DNA of 64,000 nucleotides from Alphaproteobacteria bacterium (GTDB lineage: Bacteria; Pseudomonadota; Alphaproteobacteria; Reyranellales; Reyranellaceae): contig JAHBYP010000002.1 of assembly GCA_019635875.1 (NCBI GenBank), positions 868,001-932,000 on the forward strand. The letters run 5' to 3'. The notes beneath the pieces were generated by a model that saw only the letters and a program-made list of their open reading frames with translations, was not told where the DNA came from and did no database searches. Position numbers and translations under genes: made by a program. Of this stretch, positions 42,523 through 51,465 are shown in pieces; position 1 is the stretch's first letter; every line of letters begins with the position of its first letter.

Positions 42523-42729
42523 CTACTCCTGGTCGGCCGGAATCTCGATGGCCAGCAGCGTCACGCCGCTCGTGGTGGTGCCATTGTACTTGATGCCATT
42601 GTACTTGACGCCGTTGTAGCGGATGCCGTTTTCACCGCCGCCGTTCACACTGACGTAGGCCGTCGCCGGGCCGATGGTGGCGAGAAACGTGGTCGCGATC
42701 AGGGCGGCGAGCATGGCGGTGCGGGACAT
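42523..42729 (-). CDS. Small secreted protein with tandem YNG repeats
   Basis: A 68-aa product with a signal peptide (MSRTAMLAALIATTFLATIG then PATA). The mature part contains NGIRYNGVKYNGIKYNGTT, a five-residue repeat x-x-Y-N-G read from a 15-bp tandem DNA repeat (about 42583-42627). The start follows GGGGAGG. I do not recognise the family. Confidence 0.7.
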   Translation of the reverse strand: MSRTAMLAALIATTFLATIGPATAYVSVNGGGENGIRYNGVKYNGIKYNGTTTSGVTLLAIEIPADQE

Positions 42730-42848
42730 CGGAACCTCCCCGGACGTGGGACAGCAGCGGACCGACTGCTTCGTCGATGGCCGCATCCTGCCAGGGTCAT
42801 GTCACGCCGGGATGTCGCGGCGGCCGCTCTTCTGTCTCGTGCGCAACG

Positions 42849-43079
42849 TCAGGCGTCGGCGCCGGTCGCCGGCTTGTGGCGCGTGGCGAAGAACCACAGC
42901 AGGCCCAGCACGAGGCCGCCCAGCGCGACCATGAAGAGGCCGAACACCGGGTCGGCGGGGATCGCCGCGCCCTTGATTCCCAGCCGCCAGCCGGTCGCCA
43001 TGTTGACGAAGGCGACGACGCCGGCCAGCACGAAGGCGCCGCCGGCGATCTGCGTCACTGTCAGCAGGAACCCCTTCAT
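42849..43079 (-). CDS. Small two-helix membrane protein
   Basis: A 76-aa protein with two membrane helices (LTVTQIAGGAFVLAGVVAFV and VFGLFMVALGGLVLGLLWFF) and a short basic C-terminal tail. The ATG at 43079 follows GGAGG. No family recognised; probably an inner-membrane protein. Confidence 0.65.
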   Translation of the reverse strand: MKGFLLTVTQIAGGAFVLAGVVAFVNMATGWRLGIKGAAIPADPVFGLFMVALGGLVLGLLWFFATRHKPATGADA

Positions 43080-43259
43080 TGGCTGCCTCCGATGCCCGAC
43101 ATCAGCATCGTGCCGCCCGATCGTGGTGGCCCCGTGGCGGCAATGTGCAAAGACCGGCCGCATGTCCGCCATGCCCTGGCCATGGCCGGGAATCCCTTGC
43201 CTCACACCGCCCGATGACAGAATTTCGTTTCAGGGAAACGCTTGGATGACGGGACGGAT

Positions 43260-44468
43260 ATGACCAGCCAGCGCAAGGCCTTCGAGGGCATTCTGGTGCT
43301 CGACCTGACGCAGGGCGTCGCCGGCCCGCACAGCACCATGCTGCTGGCCCAGCACGGCGCCGACGTGGTCAAGATCGAGCCGCCGGAGGGCGATTGGGGC
43401 CGCGGGCTGGGCGAGATCCAGGGCGACCACTGCGCCCACTCGATCGCCTTCAACCGCGGCAAGCGCTCGATCGCCATCGACCTGAAATCGCCCAGGGGGC
43501 TGGAGGTGGTGAAGAAGATCGCCGCCAAGGCCAACATCGTCATCGAAAGCTTCCGCCCCGGCGTGGTGAAGCGGCTGGGTCTGGGCTACGACGACGTCAA
43601 GGCGATCAATCCCAACGTGATCTACACCTCGGTCTCGGGCTTCGGCCAGACCGGCCCGAACAACAAGCGGCCCACGGTCGATGGGCTGATCCAGGCCTTC
43701 AGCGGCATGATGGTGATGAACCGCACCGCCGAGGGCTGGCCGCATCGCCAGGGCATGATCGCGGTCGACGTGACGACCGGTCTGTACGTCTTCAATGCGT
43801 TGAGCGCCGCGCTGATGCGCCAGCTGCGCTTCAGCGAGGGCAGCCATCTCGACCTGTCGCTGATGCAGGCGGCGGCCGCCTGGCAGGGCGCCAAGCTGAT
43901 GGAGTACGTGTGGAGCAACGGCACGCCGCCGCCGCTCTACATGCCGGCCGGGACCTTCAAGACCGCCGACGGCCATATCGTGCTGAGCGCCATGCGGCCG
44001 CACCATTTCCGCAAGCTCTTCGAGCTGGTCGGCCGCCAGGACATCGCCGACGATCCCACCCTGCAGACGCACGAGGATCGCATCCGCGGCACGGCCAAGA
44101 TCATGAAGGCGCTCAACGAGGCGATGCCGGCGAAGAAGACCGATGAGTGGATCGAGCTCCTGCAGGCGCAGGAGGTGTTCTGCGAGCGGGTCAACAACTA
44201 CGCCGACTATCTCGAGCATCCGCACGTCAAGGCGGTGGGCGCCGTCGACTGGGTCGAGCAGCCCGGCACCAGGCGCCTACCCTTCGCCCAGATCCCCGGC
44301 CTGCCGCCGGCGCGCGACACCGACCCGCGCCTGAACTACGCGCCGCATGTCAGCGAGAACTGCGCCGAGATCCTGCGCGATTTCGGCTACGCCCAGGGCG
44401 ACATCGACGCGCTGGTCCAGGCCGGGGCGGTCTTCCCGCCGGCGCCGGTGGCCAAGGCGGCCGAGTAG
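43260..44468 (+). CDS. CaiB/BaiF family CoA-transferase (separate from the 30-34 kb cluster)
   Basis: A 402-aa family III CoA-transferase. Motifs: ILVLDLTQGVAGPHSTMLLA, HGADVVKIEPPEGDWGRGLG, GKRSIAIDLKSPRGLEVVKK, YTSVSGFGQTGPNNKRPTVD with the Asp in TVDGLIQAFSG. Sequence is clearly different from the tandem triplet. The ATG at 43260 is used; an in-frame TTG at 43242 is less likely. Substrate unknown. Confidence 0.92.
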   Translation: MTSQRKAFEGILVLDLTQGVAGPHSTMLLAQHGADVVKIEPPEGDWGRGLGEIQGDHCAHSIAFNRGKRSIAIDLKSPRGLEVVKKIAAKANIVIESFRPGVVKRLGLGYDDVKAINPNVIYTSVSGFGQTGPNNKRPTVDGLIQAFSGMMVMNRTAEGWPHRQGMIAVDVTTGLYVFNALSAALMRQLRFSEGSHLDLSLMQAAAAWQGAKLMEYVWSNGTPPPLYMPAGTFKTADGHIVLSAMRPHHFRKLFELVGRQDIADDPTLQTHEDRIRGTAKIMKALNEAMPAKKTDEWIELLQAQEVFCERVNNYADYLEHPHVKAVGAVDWVEQPGTRRLPFAQIPGLPPARDTDPRLNYAPHVSENCAEILRDFGYAQGDIDALVQAGAVFPPAPVAKAAE

Positions 44469-44541
44469 CCGCCGCTTTTTCGTTTGACCGCGCTGCCGCG
44501 AGGTTCTTGGCTGTCGCCAAGGATCTCGGGGGACACCACGC

Positions 44542-45189
44542 ATGAAGCACCGCGTCATCGCCGTCGCGTTGGCCGCGATCCTGGTGGCGCCAATCGCGTC
44601 GGGCGCGCAGGAGATGAGCCCGGAGTGGGAGCGCTGCGTCAACCGCGGCAACCAGCTCGACACCGACCTGCAGATCGGCAGCTGCACCGCGATCATCCAG
44701 GCCGGCCGCGAAACCACGAACAAACTCGGCATCGCCTACGGCAATCGCGGGCTGGCCTGGCGACGCAGGGGCGACAACGACAAGGCGATGGCCGACTACA
44801 ACCAGGCGATCAAGCTGAAGCCCGACAGCGTCAGCTCGATCAACGGCCGCGGCAACATCTACAACGACCGCAAGCAGTGGGATCTGGCGCTCGCCGATTT
44901 CAACCTCGCCATGCGGCTCTCGCCCAACACCGCGATCATCTACAACAATCGCGGCAATTCATGGGCCGGCAAGGGCGATCACCAGCGCGCGCTCGCCGAC
45001 TACAACGAGGCGCTGCGGCTCAACCCGCAATACGCCAACGCCTTCAACGGGCGCGGCGCGACCTACTTCGAGATGCGCCAGTACGACCGCGCGGTGCAGG
45101 ATTTCGACGCCGCCCTGCGCATCAATCCCAGCCATCGCGATGCGTTGAGCAATCGCGAGAAGGCGATCAAGGCCAGGGCCGGCCGGTAA
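44542..45189 (+). CDS. Periplasmic tetratricopeptide repeat protein
   Basis: A 215-aa protein with a signal peptide (MKHRVIAVALAAILVAPIAS) and about four TPR units (IAYGNRGLAWRRRGDNDKAM, SINGRGNIYNDRKQWDLALA, IYNNRGNSWAGKGDHQRALA, AFNGRGATYFEMRQYDRAVQ). The repeats would form a protein-binding scaffold in the periplasm. Followed closely by an SDR gene. Confidence 0.9.
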   Translation: MKHRVIAVALAAILVAPIASGAQEMSPEWERCVNRGNQLDTDLQIGSCTAIIQAGRETTNKLGIAYGNRGLAWRRRGDNDKAMADYNQAIKLKPDSVSSINGRGNIYNDRKQWDLALADFNLAMRLSPNTAIIYNNRGNSWAGKGDHQRALADYNEALRLNPQYANAFNGRGATYFEMRQYDRAVQDFDAALRINPSHRDALSNREKAIKARAGR

Positions 45190-45200
45190 AGCGAGGTTCC

Positions 45201-45881
45201 ATGCCCACCATTCTGCTCACCGGTGCCGGTCGCGGCCTGGGTATCGAGTTCGTCAGGCACTATGCCGCCGCCGGCTGGCGCGTGCATGCCTGCGCGCGCG
45301 ACGCCGACGCCGCCCCGCTGAAGGCGGTGAAGGGCGATGTGCGACGCCACGCGCTCGACGTCACCGATTTCGCCGCCACAGCGAGGCTGGCTGCCACGCT
45401 GAAGGGCGAGGCGATCGACGTGCTGCTGGCCAACGCCGGCATCGCCGGGCGCGAGGCGACCGAGTTCGGCAAGGTCGACCCCGATGTCTGGCTCGAGACC
45501 TTCCGCGTCAATGCGCTGGCGCCGCTGAAGCTGGCCGAGGCCTTCGTCGATCACGTCGCCGCCTCGCAGCGCAAGGCGATGGTGGCGATCTCCAGCCGGC
45601 TGGGCAGCATCGGGCTGAACCGCGAGGGCGGCCGCTATGCCTATCGCGCCAGCAAGGCGGCGCTGAACATGGCGTGGAGGAGCCTGGCCGCCGATACCCG
45701 GCCGCGCGGGCTGACCTGCGTCGTGCTGCATCCCGGCTGGGTGTCGACCGACATGGGCGGCGCCCAGGCGCCGGTCACGCCACCGCTCAGCATCGCCGGC
45801 ATGACCAAGGTGATCGAGGCGCTGAAGCCCGCCGACACCGGCGGCTTCATCAACTTCGACGGCACCCGCTTCGAGTGGTGA
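45201..45881 (+). CDS. SDR family oxidoreductase (CsgA/sniffer-like)
   Basis: A 226-aa Rossmann enzyme: cofactor motif TGAGRGLG, LLANAGIAG, catalytic Ser in AISSRLGSIG and YAYRASKAALN (Y-x3-K). It ends with HPGWVSTDMGG.AP.TP, typical of the C-factor/sniffer-like carbonyl reductases. The stop overlaps the GTG of the HAD gene by 3 bp. Confidence 0.9.
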   Translation: MPTILLTGAGRGLGIEFVRHYAAAGWRVHACARDADAAPLKAVKGDVRRHALDVTDFAATARLAATLKGEAIDVLLANAGIAGREATEFGKVDPDVWLETFRVNALAPLKLAEAFVDHVAASQRKAMVAISSRLGSIGLNREGGRYAYRASKAALNMAWRSLAADTRPRGLTCVVLHPGWVSTDMGGAQAPVTPPLSIAGMTKVIEALKPADTGGFINFDGTRFEW

Positions 45882-46564
45882 TCCGCGCCATTCTGTTCGA
45901 TGTCGGCGGCCCGCTCGAGGACACCGCCGGGCTCGATGACCGCGCCGACGCGCTGATCGTCGATCTGTTCCGCCGCGAGACGGTCCACATCCAGCCCGCC
46001 GACTATCTCGCCGCCGAAAGCGAGACGCTGGCCTCGCGCGCGCCCGATTTCTGGCGCGGCGTGATCTGGCATTTGTCCGGCCGGTCGCCGGCGCTGGCGC
46101 ACACCGTCTGGACCCGCTTCGCCCAGGCGCGCGGCGCCGATAGCAGGGGCGTGGCGCGCGAGGGCATGATCGAGCTGATCGCAAGCCTGCGCGCCGGCGG
46201 CATCGGCCTGGTCGCGTTCGACGACGCGCCGCGCGATCTCGGCGGCCGGATCGACGGGCTGGGCTACGGTGCGCTGTTCGACGCCGCCGTCAGCGCCACC
46301 GCGCTCGGCACCGCCAAGCCCGATCCACGGCTCTTGCTCGCGGCGGCCGAGGCTTGCGGTGCGCGACCTGCGGAATGCCTGATGGTCGGCGACCGGGTCG
46401 ACCTGGATGTCGCGCCGGCGCGCCGTCTGGGCATGGCGACGATCTGGCTGCGCGTTGGCCGCTGGCGCGACGTCGAGGTGCGCGACTGGACGGAGATGCC
46501 CGACGCCGAGGCGCGCGATGTCGACGCGCTTGCGAGCGCGATCGACCGGCTGACGTCTCAGTGA
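45878..46564 (+). CDS. HAD-like hydrolase
   Basis: A 228-aa HAD-superfamily protein. Motif I reads ILFDVGGPLED, so the second aspartate of the usual DxD pair is replaced by glycine, as in some YihX-like phosphatases. Motif II is weak (LVAFDDAPRDLGG), motif III Lys is in GTAKPDPRLL and motif IV is MVGDRVDLDVAPARRLGM. Start GTG at 45878, coupled to the SDR gene. Catalytic activity may be altered because of motif I. Confidence 0.78.
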   Translation: MIRAILFDVGGPLEDTAGLDDRADALIVDLFRRETVHIQPADYLAAESETLASRAPDFWRGVIWHLSGRSPALAHTVWTRFAQARGADSRGVAREGMIELIASLRAGGIGLVAFDDAPRDLGGRIDGLGYGALFDAAVSATALGTAKPDPRLLLAAAEACGARPAECLMVGDRVDLDVAPARRLGMATIWLRVGRWRDVEVRDWTEMPDAEARDVDALASAIDRLTSQ

Positions 46565-46666
46565 TGCCGCGCGCGACATCTGTCGCCGTGACACGCCGTA
46601 ACACGACGGCCCGCTCGGCCCGATCCGGCATGCGGTACGGTACGATCGTGAATCGGGGAGGGTGAG

Positions 46667-47653
46667 ATGTTCAGGGCAGCTGTGGCGATGCTCGGGCTGC
46701 TGTTCGCCGCGCAGGCCCAGGCCCAGGCCCAGCCCGTGGCCGATCTGCGCGATGGCCGCAGCGGCGAGATCCGCTTCGCCTCGTCCTCGCCAACCGGGCC
46801 AACGGCACTGATGACGGCCAGCGCGCCGGGCGCCGAGATCGTGGGCACGCTCAGCCTGCCGCCGGGCACGGCGCGGGTGCCGGCGATGGTCGTGGTGCAT
46901 GGCAGCGGCGGCGTCTCCGCTGGCCGCGAGCATGCCTGGGCGAAACGCCTGACCGACATGGGCGTCGCCGCCTTCGTCACCGATTCGTTCCGGCCGCGCG
47001 GCGTGGGCTCGACCGCCGAGGACCAGAGCCGGGTCTCGACCGTGGCCATGGTCGCCGACGCCTTCAACGCGCTGAAGCTGCTCGCGACGCATCCCCGCAT
47101 CGATGCCGGGCGCATCGGCATCATGGGCTTCTCCAAGGGCGGGCAGGTCTCGCTCTACACCGCGCTCGAGCCGTTCCGTCGCGCCGTCGCGGGCGACCTG
47201 CGTTTCGCCACCCACGTGCCGCTCTACCCATCCTGCGCGCTGCCCTACATCGCGCGTGAGATCACGCGCGCGCCGATGCTGGTGCTGATGGGTGGCGCCG
47301 ACGACTACACGCCGGCGACGCAGTGCGAACGCTACATCGAGTGGTTCCGCGGCAAAGGTGCGCCGATCCGCTCGATCGTCTACCCCGGCGCCGCGCACGG
47401 CTTCGACTCGCCCTCGGCGGTGCGGCGCATGGACAACGTCCAGACGGCGCGCGACTGCCGCATGGATATCGAGCTGGAGCCGGTGCAGGGCCGTCGCTGG
47501 GACGATGGCGCGCTGGTGCCGCCCGAGCGCATCGGTCCATACCTGCGCGACTGCATGACGCGCGGCGCCAGCTTCGGCGGCAACCCGGCGGCGCTGTCGC
47601 GCGCCGTCGAGGATCTGCGCGCGCATCTGGCGGCGACGATCGGCGCGCGTTGA
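46667..47653 (+). CDS. Secreted dienelactone hydrolase-like alpha/beta hydrolase
   Basis: A 328-aa exported hydrolase. Signal peptide MFRAAVAMLGLLFAAQAQAQ; catalytic Ser in GIMGFSKGGQVSLYTAL, Asp in LMGGADDYTPATQCERYIEW and His in YPGAAHGFDSPSAVRR. HGSGGVSAGREHAW forms the oxyanion loop. It differs from true dienelactone hydrolases in using Ser, as many DLH-family esterases do. Start follows GGGAGGGTGAG. Confidence 0.88.
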   Translation: MFRAAVAMLGLLFAAQAQAQAQPVADLRDGRSGEIRFASSSPTGPTALMTASAPGAEIVGTLSLPPGTARVPAMVVVHGSGGVSAGREHAWAKRLTDMGVAAFVTDSFRPRGVGSTAEDQSRVSTVAMVADAFNALKLLATHPRIDAGRIGIMGFSKGGQVSLYTALEPFRRAVAGDLRFATHVPLYPSCALPYIAREITRAPMLVLMGGADDYTPATQCERYIEWFRGKGAPIRSIVYPGAAHGFDSPSAVRRMDNVQTARDCRMDIELEPVQGRRWDDGALVPPERIGPYLRDCMTRGASFGGNPAALSRAVEDLRAHLAATIGAR

Positions 47654-47665
47654 GCGGCGGTCCGA

Positions 47666-48235
47666 TCACGCCGTGCGCACCTCGATGTCGATGCGCGCCA
47701 GGCGCTCGAACAGGCGCCGGCGCCGGCGATGCGGCCACCAGTCGTAGAGATAGATCTCCAGCGGCCGCCACATCGCCACCCAGCCGACGATCAGCAGGCC
47801 TTCGTTGAGGCCGCGCTGGAAGACATTGTCGGGCAGCACGATCGACAGCAGCTCGCGCAGGCCGGTGCAGGCGGCGAGGAAGGCCAGCCCGATCGTCAGG
47901 CTGACGCGGCCGCGCTCGAACTCCACCCGAAGATCGCGGGCGGCCACGCTGGCGCGATAGGCGAAATAATTGTGGATCGCGTCGGTCAGGCTGCGCGCCT
48001 GCTTCGACTCGGCCTCCGCAGCGGGCAGATGGATCACGAGGCGTGGCCTGCGGTCCTCCGGCAGCTCGGTCAGCGCGCCGACGATCCACTCCTCGGCGTC
48101 GCGATCGAGGTCCCTGGCGAGGAAGGGCGCCGGGTCGAGCGAGTTGAAGAGCTGCGCCACGCTGTCGAGGCTGAGCTCGATCAGCGCCGCGTCGCCCTCG
48201 ATGCGATAGGGCGGCTGGATCCGGTCTCGGCTCAT
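47666..48235 (-). CDS. Hypothetical membrane protein (189 aa)
   Basis: A 189-aa protein of unrecognised family. The N-terminal 110 residues are soluble and acidic; two hydrophobic stretches follow (VSLTIGLAFLAACTG near 110-125 and GLLIVGWVAMWRPLEIYLYD near 145-165), then a basic RRRRR tail. The ATG overlaps the stop of the HNH-like gene (ATGA), so the two are coupled. Confidence 0.7.
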   Translation of the reverse strand: MSRDRIQPPYRIEGDAALIELSLDSVAQLFNSLDPAPFLARDLDRDAEEWIVGALTELPEDRRPRLVIHLPAAEAESKQARSLTDAIHNYFAYRASVAARDLRVEFERGRVSLTIGLAFLAACTGLRELLSIVLPDNVFQRGLNEGLLIVGWVAMWRPLEIYLYDWWPHRRRRRLFERLARIDIEVRTA

Positions 48236-49122
48236 CCGTCGAACAGTGCCGCGCGGTGGGCGGCGAGATAGGCGGCCTGCCGCTCGCCCTTGATGGCGAG
48301 GCGGAACTCGGGATCGATTCCGGCCCGGCGCGCGTCCTCGGCGTCGAGATGGCGGGCCAGCATCACCATGCCGTCATCCTCGAAGGCGATCAGGCCGTGG
48401 CTGAAGGCGACGTGCCAGGTCGGCGTCAGCAGCAGGCCATTTTGCGGATCGAGCCGCTCCTCGTCGCTCGCCAGCACCCAGGGCTTGATCGGCGCGACGA
48501 TCACCAGGCCGGGATTGGTGGTGCCGGTCGCGGCGCAGGTGTCGCGCCACAGCGCCCTGACCTCCTCGCCGAACTTGCCGGCACCGAGCCGCGCGGCGAC
48601 CAGCGCCTCGACCGCCTCGTCGTCGCGCTCGCCGGCGCCCAGCGCCGTGGCCATGGCCTCGCCGACCGCGCCGCCGGCGACCGGATCGCCCGCCAGCATG
48701 GCGTGGATCAGGCGCTGCGCCACACCCTCGCCGATCGGGAAGACCCGCGTCTCGGCGCGCTCGTTGCCCGGCTGCAGCGGCGACTCGACGATCGGAAGGG
48801 CGCCACGCAGCAGGGTGCTGAGCGATTCGAAGGCGAGCGGCGTCGGCAGGTCGAAGAACCGGCCGGGCACGATGCGGGCGGGACGGCGCTGATGGTCGCT
48901 GCCGAGCTCGACGACCTCCTCCTCGCCGGGGCCGACCACCGCGAACACCGCCTCGAGATCGCCGCCGACGAAGGCGAAGCCGAGATCGCCGGGCTTCATC
49001 GCGGCCGCGGTCATGAAGCCGGGCGCGGTCTTGCCGAGCTTGTCGCGCCGGGGCACGACGATCAGCTCCTCGTCCCAGAAATCGATCTCGTCCTCGTTCT
49101 GGTTCAGCCACCAGTACGCCAT
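48232..49122 (-). CDS. HNH-type restriction-endonuclease-like protein with altered active site
   Basis: A 296-aa protein. The N-terminus (MAYWWLNQNEDEIDFWDEEL) suggests an EVE-like modified-base-reading fold. The C-terminal region, from about residue 200, follows the HNH_2 type: WRDTCAATGTTNPGL, then VAPIKPWVLASDEERLDPQN and GLLLTPTWHVAFSHGLIAFE. The first catalytic histidine of the usual A-A-H-I-K-P-W is proline here, while the Asn and second His are kept. Nuclease activity is therefore uncertain. Coupled to the hypothetical membrane gene. Confidence 0.7.
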   Translation of the reverse strand: MAYWWLNQNEDEIDFWDEELIVVPRRDKLGKTAPGFMTAAAMKPGDLGFAFVGGDLEAVFAVVGPGEEEVVELGSDHQRRPARIVPGRFFDLPTPLAFESLSTLLRGALPIVESPLQPGNERAETRVFPIGEGVAQRLIHAMLAGDPVAGGAVGEAMATALGAGERDDEAVEALVAARLGAGKFGEEVRALWRDTCAATGTTNPGLVIVAPIKPWVLASDEERLDPQNGLLLTPTWHVAFSHGLIAFEDDGMVMLARHLDAEDARRAGIDPEFRLAIKGERQAAYLAAHRAALFDG

Positions 49123-49180
49123 GAATGGTCCTTCCGCCTGAGCGGCGGACCTATACGACGCGTAGACGCCGTCGTCATCC

Positions 49181-49210
49181 CTCCCTCTCCCCGCAGGCGG
49201 GGAGAGGGAG
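49181..49210. repeat. CTCCCTCTCCCCGC palindrome
   Basis: Perfect 14-bp arms CTCCCTCTCCCCGC and GCGGGGAGAGGGAG with an AG centre. It directly adjoins the stop codon of the acyl-CoA dehydrogenase gene and separates it from the HNH-like gene. No T-run follows, so an intrinsic terminator role is doubtful. The CTCTCCCCGC core is a common alphaproteobacterial intergenic palindrome. Confidence 0.8.
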
Positions 49211-50479
49211 CTATTCCGCCGCCTTGGGCTTCCTCTGGGTACCCCAGTAACCGAACATCGAGCCGGCGATGCGGCGGATCTGGATCTCCTCCGAGCCCTC
49301 GGTGATGCGGTAGCGCCGGTGGTGGCGGTAGATGTGCTCGAATGGGAAATGTCGGGAATAGCCGACGCCGCCATGCACCTGCATGGCGCGGTCGGCGGCG
49401 TCGCAGCACAGGCGGTTGCCGCGATAATTGGCCATCGCCACCCAGGGGCTGACATCCATGTGGTGCTCGCGGTCGAGATACCAGGCGGTCTTGCGCACCA
49501 GCCCGCGCACCATCTCGGCCTCGGTGTGCAGCTCGGCGAGCGGGAACTGGATCGCCTGGTTGCTCGAGAGCTTCTTGCCGAAGACGACACGCTGGTTGGC
49601 GTATGCCACGCTCATGTCGATGCAGTACTGCGCCGCGCCCAGCGACGAGGCGGCCTGGCGGATGCGGTTCTCGTGCACGAAGGTCTGCGCCACGTCGAGG
49701 CCGTGGCCCTCGGCGCCCAGCATGGTCGAGGCCGGCACCTTGACGTCGCTCAGCGACACCTCGGCGTGATCGCTCGGCATGTTGAAGGTCCACCACATGT
49801 ACTCGACCTTGAAGCCCGGCGTGCTCACCGGCACCAGGAAGCAGGAGATGCCGCGCGCGTCGCCCGCCTTGCCCGACGTGCGCGCGAAGACCAGGTCGTG
49901 CGTCGCGGTGTGCATGCCGGTGTTGAACCGCTTCATGCCGTTGATCACCCAGTCGCCGCCCTGCTTGACCGCGGTGGTCTCCATGAAGGTGGCGTCGGAG
50001 CCGTGTCCGGGTTCCGTCAGGCCGAAAGCGACGCGCTTCTGGCCGGCGAACATCGGCTCGATGAACTGCTCCTTCTGCTCCGCCGTACCGAAATGGTGCA
50101 GCAGCAGGGCCACCGGGAAATTGCCGACGATCGAGCTCTCGTTCTGCAGGTCGTTGTGCAGGCCCAGCCCCTTGTGCGCGAGATGCTCGCGGATGATCGC
50201 CATGGCGAGGTTGGAGCCGTCCTTGCCGCCCAGCGCCCTGGGCAGGGCGAAGCGCAGATGGCCCGCCTTGTCGGCGCGCCGGCGCATCTCCATCAGCAGG
50301 GCTTCCCATTCGCGGCGCGGCTGGCCGTCATTGTCCCAGTCGGTGCGCGCGTGCTCGCGACGATGGTCGAAGAAGCGGATATTGTCGTCCTGCTGCTCCA
50401 GCGGCCGGATCTCGCGCTCGATGAAGGCGTCGAGCTCGCGCAGATACGCGGCGATCTCGGCGGGTATGTCGAAGTCCAT
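49211..50479 (-). CDS. Acyl-CoA dehydrogenase family protein
   Basis: A 422-aa flavoprotein of fatty-acid or related acyl-CoA oxidation. Motifs: FGLTEPGHGSDATFMETTAV (FAD/substrate site), WVINGMKRFNTG, ENRIRQAASSLGAAQYCIDM and QVHGGVGYSRHFPFEHIYRH with EGSEEIQIRRIAG at the C-terminus. The ATG at 50479 follows GAGGAGCG. Natural substrate unknown; length fits long-chain or unusual acyl-CoA members. Confidence 0.92.
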   Translation of the reverse strand: MDFDIPAEIAAYLRELDAFIEREIRPLEQQDDNIRFFDHRREHARTDWDNDGQPRREWEALLMEMRRRADKAGHLRFALPRALGGKDGSNLAMAIIREHLAHKGLGLHNDLQNESSIVGNFPVALLLHHFGTAEQKEQFIEPMFAGQKRVAFGLTEPGHGSDATFMETTAVKQGGDWVINGMKRFNTGMHTATHDLVFARTSGKAGDARGISCFLVPVSTPGFKVEYMWWTFNMPSDHAEVSLSDVKVPASTMLGAEGHGLDVAQTFVHENRIRQAASSLGAAQYCIDMSVAYANQRVVFGKKLSSNQAIQFPLAELHTEAEMVRGLVRKTAWYLDREHHMDVSPWVAMANYRGNRLCCDAADRAMQVHGGVGYSRHFPFEHIYRHHRRYRITEGSEEIQIRRIAGSMFGYWGTQRKPKAAE

Positions 50480-50575
50480 GGCGCGCTCCTCGGGTGAACG
50501 GTCGTTTACCGGATCATGGACAGGCGTTTGGCGCGAGTCGAGGCTGGCAGTTCGCCTGTCGGCTAGAGTGTCGGC

Positions 50576-51127
50576 ATGAGCACCGTCGTCACCTCGCGCC
50601 TGATCCTGCGTCCCCTCGTGCCTGCCGACGCCGAAGCCTATATGGCGATGCGGTTTCATCCCGCCGTCACGCAGTGGCTGCCGGTATCGCAAGGCGAGCC
50701 GGGCGAGCGCGCACTGGCCACGATCGCCGCCTTTGCCGCCGACTGGAGCGGACGCGGCTACGCGCCTTGGGGGGCATTCGAACGCCTGGCGCTCGGCAAC
50801 GACGCGTCGTGCGAGGGCCGGCTCGTCGGACATGTCGGCCTGCGCTTCCTGCCCGAGTTCGACGGCACCGAGGTGCTCTACGCCTTCCACCCCGACCTGC
50901 ACGGCGTCGGATATGCGCGCGAGGCGGCCACGGCGTCGCTGGATTTCGGCTTCGACGTCGTCGGGCTGAAGTCGATCCTGGCGATCACGCGGGAGACCAA
51001 TGTGCGCTCCTGGGGACTGATGAAGCGGCTGGGCATGAATCGCGGCCCCGATGGCCACTACAAGGGCCTCGATGTCGTGCGCTACGATATCGACGCCGCC
51101 ACCTGGCGCTCCAGGAGGAACACATGA
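50576..51127 (+). CDS. GNAT family N-acetyltransferase (first of two neighbours)
   Basis: A 183-aa RimJ/RimL-type acetyltransferase: TSRLILRPLVPADAEAYMAM, motif A VLYAFHPDLHGVGYAREAAT and motif B ETNVRSWGLMKRLGMNRGPD. It is clearly related to the GNAT at 51466 (both contain a GYAPWG/A-x2-ER segment). The stop overlaps the small gene at 51124 by 4 bp. Confidence 0.9.
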   Translation: MSTVVTSRLILRPLVPADAEAYMAMRFHPAVTQWLPVSQGEPGERALATIAAFAADWSGRGYAPWGAFERLALGNDASCEGRLVGHVGLRFLPEFDGTEVLYAFHPDLHGVGYAREAATASLDFGFDVVGLKSILAITRETNVRSWGLMKRLGMNRGPDGHYKGLDVVRYDIDAATWRSRRNT

Positions 51128-51462
51128 CGTTGATGCGACGCATCGCGCCGCTCGGTGGTGCCGGGCTGATGGCGCCTGTCCTGGCAGCACCTGGCAGCCG
51201 CGCGGTCTGCTTCGTGCACGGCTACGGGGCCGCCAGCGTGCTGACGGACGAACGCTACCAGACCATCCTGGGCGGCGTGTTCAAGAGCGACAGCGTCACA
51301 GTCGACTTTCTCACCCGTCGCTTCGCCATGCAGCGCGAGGCGAAGTCAGAAGGCGCGACCGTCGACCAGGGCAATCTGATCCGGACCCAGCAGCAGGACA
51401 TCAATGCCGGCAAGGGGTTCGACATCCTGGGCAATGCCGACCCGCGCGCCAACCAGGTCTGA
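51124..51462 (+). CDS. Hypothetical small protein (112 aa) between two GNAT genes
   Basis: Unrecognised 112-aa protein. A hydrophobic N-terminus after two arginines (MTLMRRIAPLGGAGLMAPVL) could be an export signal. The middle reads VHGYGAASVLTDERYQTILG and the C-terminus is polar. The ATG overlaps the upstream GNAT stop and its stop lies 4 bp before the next GNAT, so it belongs to the same transcript. Confidence 0.6.
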   Translation: MTLMRRIAPLGGAGLMAPVLAAPGSRAVCFVHGYGAASVLTDERYQTILGGVFKSDSVTVDFLTRRFAMQREAKSEGATVDQGNLIRTQQQDINAGKGFDILGNADPRANQV

Positions 51463-51465
51463 AGC

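Noticed and set aside
49181-49210. Rho-independent terminator of the acyl-CoA dehydrogenase region
   Set aside because: Strong stem but no T-run on either strand and it lies at the stop codon; kept as a repeat only.
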